NCBI GenBank assembly: GCA_019009955.1
Contig: CM032228.1
Location: 6,936,001 to 7,000,000 of the forward strand
Direction of reading: 5' to 3'
Origin: Riptortus pedestris
Lineage: Eukaryota; Arthropoda; Insecta; Hemiptera; Alydidae
DNA length: 64,000 nt
A program made the translations under genes and the position numbers. Below the pieces are notes generated by a model. That model saw only the letters and a program-made list of their open reading frames with translations, was not told where the DNA came from and searched no databases. Shown here one piece after another: positions 10,589-20,762 of the stretch (position 1 is the first letter of the stretch; each line of letters starts with the position of its first letter).

Positions 10589-11655
10589 GTAACCTCTGTC
10601 TGTACATTGATTTTTTTCGCGAAATTTCACGATAACTTTTCGTTTCACATGTCATAGACACCATAACTACATGTTTCTTTGTGTCTGTTTGTTTGTTTGT
10701 TTGTTACCTTTCCACGCATAAACGGCTGAACCGAATTTTATGAAACTTGGTATGTATATTACTACTAACCCAACTTAGACTTTAGGCTATATTAATTTTC
10801 TCTGAGACGAACAGGAGTGGGGGTTATAAGGTAGGCCTGAAATTAAAAATAGCGATATTTCGTTTTCTATTGGTTTTTCGGCAAATATGCACATAACAAA
10901 AGTTGTTTATTTTGTTATTTAGAGTAACTTTTGTTATATACACTTTTGTCGTATACCGAAGTTTAAATGCGTGTTACGCTAAAACTTATAGCGGGAGGTA
11001 ACAATATTATTTGCCAAAAAAGACTCAACCGAAATAAATAAAACTCGGTATGTGTATTAGCAGTGAGGCCTTCATTATAATAAGCCATACCAACATTTCT
11101 ATGGACGGGCAGGAGTGGGGGTTATAAGGGAAGCCTGAAATTAAAAATAGTGATATTTCGTTTCCTATTGGTTTTTCCGCAAATATAAACATAACAAAAG
11201 TTGTTTATTTTGTTATTTGGAGTAACTTTTGTTATATACACTTTTGTCGTATACCTAAGTATAAATGAGTTATACGTTAAAACTTTAGCGGGCACTAACG
11301 GCTGAACCGAACTTAACAAAACTCGGTATGTCAATTAGCATTAATTCTTCCATGATTATAAGTTATATTAAAATTTTTAGGTTCGAACGGGAGGGGGGTT
11401 ATAAGGGAGGCCTGAAATAAAAATTCACCATATTTACATGTATAAGAGACGGGAAATATAAAATTATCGAAGACTGTGAAGCCTTATCGAACAAATAATT
11501 TTATTATTAGCAAATCCACGGCAAAGACGGGTATCAATCCTAAACACTGGGACGGGTAAATGTCAAAATATTGTGCAATGTAAAGCCTGCTAAAAAATAC
11601 CATCACCATTCAGCCTCAAATGAATTCCCGGGCGAAGCCGGGTATCTGAGCTAGT
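10583..11655 (+). mobile_element. Helitron, non-autonomous, with internal tandem units
   Basis: The head AATTGTAACCTCTGTCTGTA follows a 50-base TA tract. The 3' end is the hairpin CCCGGGCGAAGCCGGG then TATCTGAGCTAG at 11654 with T next, the CTRR-T end of Helitrons. Three units of about 290 bases begin near 10723, 11024 and 11301 (AACCGAA...ACTCGGTATGT). No Rep/helicase coding is present. Confidence 0.8.
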
Positions 11656-12060
11656 ACTTTATATTTTTTATTTCAACCTTCCCCTTTTTTTTTATTTTGG
11701 GTAAGGGGGGGGGGGGTTATCGGCCGTATGCCTTGAAACCTACGGACCGGTATCACAGTATTCAATCCAACTATTAAAGACAAAATCAATTTTCAAACAA
11801 GCTATTTAAATAAATACTAAGAATGTTATTATTAACTAGGCTAAACCTATGAGAAAAAAAAGCTTGCATTTCTAATTGCCTATTAAATAACAGCATTAAA
11901 ATAAATATTAAAATTAAAGATTATTAAAATAAACATTAAAATAACAACAACAATTAGAGTTATAAAGATAAACATTAAAATTAAAATAAAAAAAACATTA
12001 ACATTAAGACTCTTAAAATAACATTAAAAGAAAAGAACCCCTAGCTATATGTGGCTGGAA
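11656..12060. other. AT-rich sequence, no gene seen
   Basis: Homopolymer tracts (T, A and a G run near 11705), then ATTAAAATAAA-type low-complexity sequence. Nothing recognisable. Confidence 0.4.
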
Positions 12061-12117
12061 AGGCCTGTTAAATGGAGAAACCTTATTACCCTGTGTATGA
12101 CTATGGCCTACTGTTTG

Positions 12118-12320
12118 CTAGGGCGGCTTCCTTGGAATACCGAGCTGGGCCAGGATGCCTCTGTATTTCCTATACTCCTCAAAAATGTGCCTGACTGAAA
12201 GGCTTTTACGGCACACTGCACAGGAAGGAGTGTTCCTACCTTTAATTAGATGGAGATGTGTCAGCCTAGTGTAGCCATGTGGTAGGAGCCTGCAAATCAG
12301 CACCTCCTTCCCACGATGGT
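12118..12320 (-). pseudogene. LINE relic, C-terminal tail after RNase H
   Basis: The - strand reads SRHHRGKEVLICRLLPHGYT, RLTHLHLIKGRNTP, then CAVCRKSLSVRHIFEEYRKY. The Cys-x2-Cys and following His match the zinc-knuckle tail of Jockey/I-type LINEs. Only the last portion of the ORF remains. Confidence 0.65.
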
Positions 12321-12329
12321 GTCTCGATG

Positions 12330-12600
12330 GGTTACTGAAGGCAGAAAACAAGGAAGTATGAATAACTCGCCTAGTACTCGAGTTACGAAGTACTGCATTG
12401 AATAACAATTGTAGAACATAAATAGTTTAACAAAATTGGCTCTATAACATTTTACGATCCGAGTCACAATAACGAAGATATTTAGTATTTCCGAATTCCC
12501 CTCCCACTCAAAACCCCCACCATTTCAAGTCCTACTTCAGTCAATAACAAATATGATCTCTGAACTTGACTGAAATGGTAAAACACCGAGTATGGAATAT
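12330..12600 (-). repeat. Divergent HINE-related core, subfamily B
   Basis: It shares GGTTACTGAAGGCAGAAA, ATTTTACGATCCGAGTCA and CAATAACAAATA-like blocks with 48040-48300. It follows the HINE-like core order (ATATCTCC-like, CCCACC, GTCC...TTTCAG) at low identity. Confidence 0.5.
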
Positions 12601-12660
12601 ATCAATTAAATATTTTCGAGTAAAGAACGAAAAATCTTAATTTATGACAGCATTATCACA

Positions 12661-14319
12661 TAACACATTTGCAGGTATCTCAAAAAGTAAGATTTCAATG
12701 AAAATCAGGTTATTATGTTATAGTGTGATATAAGCTGTACCTTATAATGCTCCGACTCGTTGTTGGTGATAATATAATTGTAAGGAAACTGCGATTAGAA
12801 GAAGCATATTAATAATAATTTGAGCCTTTGAAATAGATAATTGTGTCGATTTAATTTCTAAACTTACACCAACTTTGTTCACACATTATACTTATTTTCA
12901 ATTTTGCGATTTCGTGTTTCGTCACATATTTTTTCGTTTATCGGTTTTAATGGATCGTTAATATCTCTTTGTACAAATGTCACTGCCTCTTTGTCATCAG
13001 CAGTGCTGCTCTCTCACACGTGACTCAAAAGCTCAAACTTCACTACTTCACCTATGATTATTATTGTATTTTCTTGTACTCGAGCTAATAGGTTATTATC
13101 TAATTCTAACAAAGATTTTCTGATCTTATCACTTTGTAAGATAGGGGTAATTCATTTGAGTTCCTAAACTCGCTGATAATGTAACGCTCTAGTGATGTTA
13201 TAAATATAGACGAAGTTGAAAGTTATAATAACATTCCGCCTTGTTATTTTTGTATTCGCGGAATCAACTAATGTTTTGGCAAGAGTTCATTTGATGCTCA
13301 TTTCCTAACATTGCATTCTAGTTGCAGCTTCATTTAATTTCTGTCAACCGTCTTCTATTTAAAACCGAAAAGAATCAGCCCTCCTGTCAACATTTACGAA
13401 CGTCATGAATATATGTTGCTGTAATTGGAATCTGAAATTCCTCAATGGTCTCAACGACCATTAAAATTACGCCGTATATTTGGGTTAGTATTAACAATTT
13501 ATTTTAAATATATTTTCAATGTTTATCTCTAATGTTTAAATTGTGATTCCTTCCATATTGGGTTAGGTCATTTCATAGTTTGTGTTTAGTTCGTGTCTCT
13601 GTTTACTTATTGATTTATATATCCCTTCCTTTCTCCTTACTGATAACTTTCAAAATTTAAAGTCTTATTTTCTGAATTTGAATTCTTTTAATATTTTCTG
13701 TATATATTTTAATTTTAAACTACTTTATTAAAAAAAATAAAAATAGGAATGAAGTTTGACTGAAACTTTGGTTTATTATTTCTTAATTATTGAAATACTC
13801 AATTTTTAGTTTAAATCACTTCCTTCAAGTTTCTTTATGCTTATTTGTGCCTGTATTTTTTTTACGGTTTGACCACTATTAGTAGTAAATATATTTTGAA
13901 TAAAAAGTGGATTTCTAAATTCGTTTCATTTTAATTATTAATGTGAAATTGATCATTCTATCTTGTTCATTATTTTTCTTAAATTTTTCTGGGAGCTGTC
14001 ATGAAAAACATGCTAAATCAAGTGTTAGACACAGTGTGTATTTAGTATTAACAAGTGACGTTGTAAGAGAGAAATATAAATAAGCAAAGTAAATGTAGCT
14101 TATAATCTTTGACAGTTATAGCATGAGTGGCTGGCTGTCATTAGTGGCTTCTATGTGGGTTGCCTCTGCTGGAATCCTTTGTTGTCTCCTGGACACCTTT
14201 GTTGCCTGCTAGTCTCATCCAGATCGAAATGGCAAACCCATCCTTACCCTTGTCACTCTTTTACCCCTATTGTTTTAATCTTAATATTTAGTTTTTTTTT
14301 TTTTTAATCTTAGGGATTG
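12661..14319. other. AT-rich sequence, no gene seen
   Basis: About 1.7 kb without a convincing open frame, splice-linked exons or a repeat family also found elsewhere in the window. Confidence 0.4.
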
Positions 14320-14323
14320 TTAT

Positions 14324-15239
14324 CCTTTAATTACTACCATGGGTCAAAAAAGACCCGAGCATAAAATAAAAATGAAGGTTACGCAGTGCCAGCAGGTACC
14401 CTGTATTCTCCCTTTAGTAACAGCTGGTACAGTTAACCTCTTCGGCTTGTTGCTTGTTTCTGCGATTACTTGTGTCTGTCTAATTAACGTTTTGCGTCAT
14501 TTTTGATCTGTGGTAGTAATTACTTTATTAAAACGTTTAAAGTACTCATAGTGATATGGCTAATGAGGGTTTCATTGTGGATCACAAACATTATAATGAT
14601 TGGTTGGCATATATGAACGAAGATGTTGGAAATCAGAATCCTGTGCCTGATGATAATGAGGATCAATGAGTAATTGCAGTGAAAATCAATCCATTTGTTC
14701 TGATCATGATACAGATTCAGAAATGTAGCTAAATGAGGATGAATTGTGCAAAAAGTCTGACCAGAAACATTCAACACTATGCTATAAATGTAATAACACA
14801 GGTTGCAAGAAGCACTCTGAATCTAAATGTCTCTGCCGGAACTGTGAAGATAAAATTTTAATTTATTTGTTAGTATAGCAGAGAATCCTTCACAGTTTAT
14901 TATTTGATATTGAATTACTTTCTGTTAAAGAATGAGCAACACGCTTAAATATGATAAAATGGCCCTCTTAAAATTCATTTTTCCATATTGGTTTTTATAT
15001 TATTTGAAGACTTGGATTTTTTTTGCACTTTTTTTTTTCTAATCCAAATGTTTTTTTGGAAAGTGTAAAAACAAGTTATTTTTATTGTATTTGTATTCTA
15101 AAATGTGTCACGTTTGTATGTATCCCTTTAAAAAATTATTTAAAAAAAATGTATTTAAAAAATTTAAACTTTTTATGTGTGGGTCATAAGAGGCCCATGG
15201 TAGTACTTACGTACTTTAAAACATGGTAATAGTTGAAGG
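14324..15239 (+). mobile_element. piggyBac-like element, internally deleted
   Basis: The left end CCTTTAATTACTACCATGGG and the right end (reverse complement CCTTCAACTATTACCATG) form terminal repeats. The flanks are TTAT (14320-14323) and TTAA (15240-15243), a decayed TTAA duplication. The 916-bp interior keeps both ends of a transposase: MANEGFIVDHKHYNDWLAYM at 14556, and near 14780 the Cys-rich tail CYKCNNTGCKKHSESKCLCR NCED. The catalytic middle is gone. Confidence 0.75.
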
Positions 15240-15500
15240 TTAATGCTCTATTCAGCAAAATTAAAAAGAAATCTTGTCTGTTTACTCACTGGTTTATTAT
15301 GATTTCGTTATTTTGTGGTAAATCGTAAATCTAGTAATCCCCCAACAAGAAATTGATAATAGTCTTTAATTCTCTACACTTTAGAAGGGTTTAAGGCAAT
15401 ATATTTTAATGTCACTTAGCTGATTCAATTTCAAATCATCCACCAAAATACTAAATTGTTACCCATCGTCCTAGATTTCAATGTACTTAATATTTAATTT

Positions 15501-15513
15501 AGCAGATATATAT

Positions 15514-15548
<35 letters not shown>

Positions 15549-15556
15549 AATATTTA

Positions 15557-15594
<38 letters not shown>

Positions 15595-16328
15595 TTTTTT
15601 CTGTTACTTCTACATACAAATTCGATATTTAGTCGTTTTATGCATAAAAGGAAGATCAAGTTCGTTAATGGCTGAAATCGGACCAGAGGGAGAGAGTGGG
15701 GAGGGGGTTTAATGGGAGAGAAATTTGAAAATTCAAAATATCTCTGTAACTATAAGTGTATAGAATAAATCTTATTGCAAATTAAATTTACTAAAATATT
15801 GCTATATACATTTATTTTCTATCTTGAATATTAACCCTGAGATAATTCAATTTCCAGTTTTCATCCCTCAGTAATCCCCCACTTCTACTCTTGTTACATA
15901 AACAATACTCTGTTATATAATAAACCACATTATTTGTACCTTAAATACCAAATATTGTTTTGCATACGAGGTAGATGCAAATATGTTCTTTTGCCCCCCC
16001 CCCATCTTAAATTCTTGGACTACTAAAATTTGATTGCTTGAGATAAAAATTATTCTGATTCATTATAAATTATAGTACTGGGTTTAGTATATAGTTTTCA
16101 ATAAAATGAATATGTTATATTTATTGTTTTTCTTTCTGCTGAGCCGTTGGCAGACCTGTTTGTTTTCATTTGAGAAGCTGGAAGGGGAAATGTTTCTTAT
16201 TACCGTTTGTATTTATTTACTTAATATTCATGGTGGTGTTGTGTTAGCAGTACTTAGGTTTATCTATTATTAATCTTCACATGGGAAATCTGCTTAGTTA
16301 ACGCAGCCCCTGCGTGATGGACTTTTTT
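15501..16328 (+). repeat. HINE-like element, long variant, 5' shortened
   Basis: Only AGCAGAT remains of the 5' end before about 90 bases of TA-rich repeat. Then core (CAAGTTCGTTAATGGCTGAA), the long 3' module, GGGAAATCTGCTTAGTTAACG, hairpin and T run. Confidence 0.75.
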
Positions 16329-16734
16329 AAATAAACGTTTTCACCTTCCTTATGTAACATAAAATATTACTTCAATGTCAATTAGTTTATGAGAGAAAAT
16401 AATTTTGAAGAATCGAGAAAGTTTGCATAACTGAGATTTCAGTGGGCACTAATTTACGACATATGCCATTAGTATATAAAAATTATATTTAATACTTAAA
16501 CATATCGAAATAAAATATTCACAAACTCCATGGAGATAGGGGAATAAGTTAATTTGTCCAACATAGTAGGAATATTATCGTCTTTCCAAATTCATAACTC
16601 AGTGCACTATAAACTTCATGCTTACTTTCATGAGACAGAGTAGTTAACCTAGCATTTTCAAAAAGTTTATGCAATTGTACAATATAAAATAAAATAAAAG
16701 AAATATAGTAGCTTTTTGAATTCTTATTTATTTA
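16329..16734. other. AT-rich sequence, no gene seen
   Basis: Nothing recognised between two HINE-like copies. Confidence 0.4.
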
Positions 16735-16959
16735 CTAGCTCTGAGAGGTTGGCTAACTCGCTTGTTTACAATTCAGACGCTTTCTGTTGTGGGGGGTCAT
16801 ACAAATGTAAATTGAGTGAAAGATGTCTCGTTCTCAATTGTATTTGTTTATTTAATATTCACGGTGGTGTTAAGTGTTACAAGTATGTAGATTTATCTAT
16901 TGTAAAACTTCACGTGGGAAATCTGCTTAGTTTTCACAGCCCCTGCATGACAGACTTTG
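16735..16959 (+). repeat. HINE-like element, 3' portion
   Basis: The 3' module from the TTGTTTACAATTCAGACGC block, GGTGGTGTTAAG, GTAAAACTTCACGTGGGAAA, and a decayed hairpin CACAGCCCCTGCATG. Confidence 0.65.
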
Positions 16960-16990
16960 TATCAAAGTACTAGGTGTGTTTCTCGTCGTT

Positions 16991-17194
16991 GGCCTGTTCC
17001 AGGAACAGGTTTTCCTCTACGTAAATACGTTTATTGTACTTGTTTATGTAATGCACTTTGAGAGCAACAGCTCCATGTTCAGTGCCTTTTAGCAGATTTC
17101 CTATTGAGGTCGTACTCATGACGGAATTTTCGAAAAATTTCTTCAAATGTCCATCGATCCTACCCAGGAGATGACGAAAATGAGGTCCGTTCAA

Positions 17195-17256
<62 letters not shown>

Positions 17257-17865
17257 CTGTTAACGCTCTAGCGGTCGCAATTTTTGTTTAATCGTCACCA
17301 AACTCGGTATTTAATCGTTTTATGTAAAAAGGAAGATTAAGTTCGTTAACGGCTGAAATCGGACCAGTGGGAGGGGGGGTTTAGAGGGGGGATTTTCAAA
17401 AATTCGAAATATCTCCGTTATTATGCATCGGATTGAAAAATTGTATAGAACCAATCTTATTGGAAATTAAATTTACTATAAATATTGTTATATGCATTTA
17501 TTCTCTATCTTGAAAATTAACCGAGATATTTGCATTTGTAATCTGCAAGTTCGGACTTTCCGCCGAGAGCTCTGGTGGCCATTTCCATAACTATTCGTCC
17601 CTCGTGAATAGGTTTAGAGGTTAGGTTAACTGTTTTTTGGGGCTAGAAACTACTGGGTTATTACGCCCTAAATAATGTTTTAGGTTTAGAGGTTTCTTAC
17701 TACTACAGTTGTTAATAGGCAGATTTCTCTATTGTAAAACTTCACGTGGGAAATCTGCTTAGTTTACGCAGCCCCTACGTGACGGACTTTTTAAGGAAGG
17801 AAGATGGAGCTGTTGCTCTCAAAGTGCACTCTGACAAAATAAACGTATTGTAGAGGAAACAGGCC
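16991..17865. repeat. Inverted repeat split by a HINE-like insertion
   Basis: Left arm 16991-17076 (GGCCTGTT...GAGAGCAACAGCTCCAT) and right arm 17804-17865 (ATGGAGCTGTTGCTCTC...AGGCC) are imperfect reverse complements. A complete HINE-like copy fills the gap. The host was probably a small fold-back element or hairpin. Confidence 0.7.
17087..17792 (+). repeat. HINE-like element, short variant, full length
   Basis: TTTT-AGCAGATTTCC, TGAGGTCGTACTCATGACGG, (TA)n at 17199-17251, core, the GACTTTCCGCCGAGAGCTC module, GGGAAATCTGCTTAGTTTAC, hairpin (one changed base) and T run. About 706 bases. Confidence 0.8.
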
Positions 17866-18024
17866 TACTGTGTACATCCAGATTAATTTGTTCCTCTACC
17901 TCCCAGCTTCCCTAGAAGAAATAGAAATTGTTTCCCGTGTAAATATAAAGATTGGAAGTACAAAATTGTCCCATCATATTCTAGCCATATAACCTGCCGT
18001 TCACAGACACAAATAGAGATAGAT

Positions 18025-18583
18025 CAGGTATGGGCAACCTTTGACATGTTGCGGGTCAAACTTTAGTCTGCAAATAAGTTCGCGGGCCGCTTTTAAAAGT
18101 AGTGCATTTTAATGTAGTGTTCATAATTTTTAACGATAGATATCAGACATGAAATTATAACGACAATGTGATTATAATACAATTTATTAAAATAACAAAA
18201 TGAAATTAAAAATTAGTTACAACATTATAATTAAATAGTAAACTTTGGAATTATTACAAACGACAAAAGTTAAATAGCGACACCGAAATCAATGAGCTTG
18301 AATTTGGGAAACTAATTCATTGATGTTTGGATTAATTCCACTGATACAAAGATGAAAAGAATTTTCCAAATTATCATCAGTCAGCCTTGTAGGATGTTTT
18401 GATTTATTAACTTTCATCATTGAAAAGAACTGTTGGCATTTATAAGTACTGCCAAATAGTACAAATCCCTCCTCATCTTCCTCATTTGGAGTAAATAGTG
18501 TAATATTTTTGTTTGATTGGGTTTTCAAAATGTCTCGCGGGCCGGATCAAACCTTACTGCGGGCCAGTGGTTGCCCATATACC
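18025..18583 (-). mobile_element. hAT-type deletion derivative
   Basis: A perfect 8-bp duplication AGATAGAT (18017-18024 and 18584-18591) flanks ends CAGGTATGGGCAACC and GGTTGCCCATATACC. The interior keeps a transposase C-terminus on the - strand. Confidence 0.8.
18289..18528 (-). pseudogene. hAT transposase C-terminal fragment (ZBED/GTF2IRD2-like)
   Basis: It reads FGSTYKCQQFFSMMKVNKSK, HPTRLTDDNLENSFHL, then PNINELVSQIQAH. This is the hAT dimerisation region (YxCEQ.FS.MK, RLTDENL). The catalytic part is missing. Confidence 0.7.
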
Positions 18584-18591
18584 AGATAGAT

Positions 18592-18962
18592 GGTTTCCAG
18601 TCAAAATATAAAGGTTGAATTACCATAGGAAGAAATCCTGTTATTTTCATCTCATAACACAAATGTAACATATAGAATAACATGGTCATTCACTTTTAAT
18701 ACTCATGATAAAATATGTGGCAATTGGACGAATTGAATTCATAATGGCTCCCCATCGAAATATAAATATTTGGTTAACTAAGCTCTGACGAATCCCTATT
18801 GTTCCTGTGACATTGCTGTGATATTGTTTTATGTGTGAGGCATGGAATGTCTATTGGACAAATATTGTTGAGCTTATTATCATTCATGGGGTCATAAAAA
18901 TTTGTTTCCTCTCAAAAAATAACGATTGCATTTATTTATTTGAGAACAAATCAGTAAATATA

Positions 18963-18964
<2 letters not shown>
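18592..18964. other. Sequence without recognised feature
   Basis: No repeat or coding structure recognised before the TA tract. Confidence 0.4.

Positions 18965-19027
<63 letters not shown>
18965..19027. repeat. (TA)n microsatellite
   Basis: A pure TA run of about 60 bases with no HINE-like flank visible, unlike most TA tracts in the window. Confidence 0.9.
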
Positions 19028-19028
<1 letters not shown>

Positions 19029-19102
19029 TTCCCGTGCAACCCCCCTTAAAATGGCACTTGTATTAATAAATGGCTTAGACTTAGTGTGGCAGAATTTTGT
19101 CT

Positions 19103-19534
19103 CCTGAAAAATCTTTTCAGTCCATCAGAATTGTGACCCCTGAAGAATCTTTTCACTCCATCAGAATAGTGGCCCCTGAAGAATCTTTCCAGTCCATCAG
19201 AATTGTGACCCCTGAAGAATCTTTTCAGTCCATCAGAATTGTGACCCCTGAAGAATCTTTTCAGTCCATCAGAATTGTGACCCCTGAAGAATCTTTTCAG
19301 TCCATCAGAATTGTGACCCCTGAAGAATCTTTTCACTCCATCAGAATTGTGGCCCCTGAAGAATCTTTTCACTCCATCAGAATTGTGGCCCCTGAAGAAT
19401 CTTTTCACTCCATCAGAATTGTGGCCCCTGAAGAATCTTTTCACTCCATCAGAATTGTGGCCCCTGAAGAATCTTTCCAGTCCATCAGAATTGTGGCCCC
19501 TGAAGAATCTTTTCACTCCATCAGAATTGTAGCC
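19103..19534. repeat. 36-bp minisatellite, about 12 units
   Basis: The unit is CCTGAAGAATCTTTTCACTC followed by CATCAGAATTGTGGCC, with few variants (CAG/CAC, GAC/GGC). Being a multiple of three with no stops, it leaves long frames open on both strands (FFRGHNSDGLKR on -). I treat these as repeat shadows, not genes. Confidence 0.92.
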
Positions 19535-20009
19535 TTATCTTTTTACCTTTTCAGTCCATATTTAACCTCATAACCTTCTCCAGCACTTCTGCGGCGACCC
19601 TGACTTTGGAATTTCCAATGGTATGCCATACTTTCAATGGCGGTTTCTTATAGAAAATAAAATTCTAAAACGAGTTTATATCGATTAACTTTCCAATTTG
19701 CCTCATCCTTTAGCCATAAAATGCACAAATCTTTATTTGAGAAACGCTGCCACGTTATATTGATATATGCTGTGACATAAGAGGAATGAATTCTGAAGTT
19801 AAAAAAAAAAAAAATTAAAACAAAATAACGCAAAAGTATTCTTTTTGATTCTTCCCTGGAAGATACTGCACCGTTTATTTTTTACATTGAACTATGCAGG
19901 TGGAAAAATGTATTCCTTTTACAAATAATTACAAGGTATTTAGTTAGATATTAATTAATTCTAAGATCATTGTTTGAAAATATTTTTATAATATAATATA
20001 TTTATTTGA
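19535..20009. other. AT-rich sequence, no gene seen
   Basis: Nothing recognised. The DCAF8 5' exon or promoter could lie here or further upstream, but I see no firm signal. Confidence 0.35.
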
Positions 20010-20370
20010 TCTATACCATACTCGATTTTTAGCCCTTTCAATCAACACTAAAGATAATATTTGTTATTGGCTGCAATCAGACCTGGAATATTGGTGGTTT
20101 TGAGAGGGGGGATTAGGGAATTCAAAATATCTTCTTTATTATGAGTCGGATCATAAAATTTTATTGAACCAATCTTCTTAAACTTTTAATTTTCTCCAAT
20201 TGTCGTTCTAAGCATTTTTTTTTATTGGTACTTTCTTGTTTTCTGCCTTCAGTACCCTCCCCCCCTTTCTACACATGTTTTTTACATATAATAGAGAATA
20301 TGTGGTGATATGAGATAGTTAATACTTGAGAAATCTGCTTAATTTACGCATCCCCTATGTTTGAGGTTTC
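20010..20370 (+). repeat. Divergent HINE-related copy, subfamily B
   Basis: Core order is kept at low identity: ACTCGATTTTTAGCCCTTTC, GGCTGCAATCAGACC, AATATCTTC, GAGTCGGATCATAAAATTTT, then GAGAAATCTGCTTAATTTACG. The hairpin has decayed. Confidence 0.5.
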
Positions 20371-20492
20371 TTTTTTTTATATCACCACCTACTGTCATCT
20401 ATTCTTTTTGTAAATGCCAAGTTATAACTTTATACAATGATTCTTTTTCAATTTTTATTTACGATCTTAATTTTAATCTTTTTTGTTTTCAG

Positions 20493-20762
20493 TTTGGATA
20501 ATGGTACTTAAATAAGCGTATAATGAGTAATAACTCTAAGCAGAATGGTCACGGGAACCAGCCTAGTCGGAGGTTACGCTTCATTATTGGCGAGAGATAC
20601 GACCGAGAGGGGGAAGGGGAAGGAGAGAGAGAGGAGAACGAGGAGAGCAGGATGGAGATAGAGGTTGAGGGAGAGGAGACTACGGCTCCAGGAGAGGACA
20701 CCAACACCAATCGCCGTGATGCCAATGATAATGACAGCGAGTCATCCACCGATGAAGAACTT
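20493..20762 (+). CDS. DCAF8: DCAF8 coding exon 1 with 30 bases of 5' UTR
   Basis: The acceptor TTTTGTTTTCAG ends at 20492, so a non-coding exon must lie upstream; I could not place it. The ATG at 20523 opens [20 protein letters not shown], then a Glu/Arg-rich stretch and SESSTDEEL. The donor is CTT|GTGAGC (phase 0). A five-codon upstream ORF (MVLK-stop, 20501-20515) precedes the start by 7 bases. Confidence 0.85.
20501..20515 (+). promoter_or_regulatory. Short upstream ORF before the DCAF8 start
   Basis: ATG GTA CTT AAA TAA, seven bases upstream of the DCAF8 ATG and in another frame. If the 5' UTR is as inferred, ribosomes must pass or reinitiate after it. Confidence 0.45.

Noticed and set aside
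19046..19573. Repeat-protein frames on both strands
   Set aside because: Both come from a stop-free 36-bp minisatellite. There is no extra domain, no codon bias and no splice support.
20549..20749. Ser-rich antisense frame on the - strand
   Set aside because: It is the reverse reading of the Glu/Arg-rich DCAF8 exon 1.
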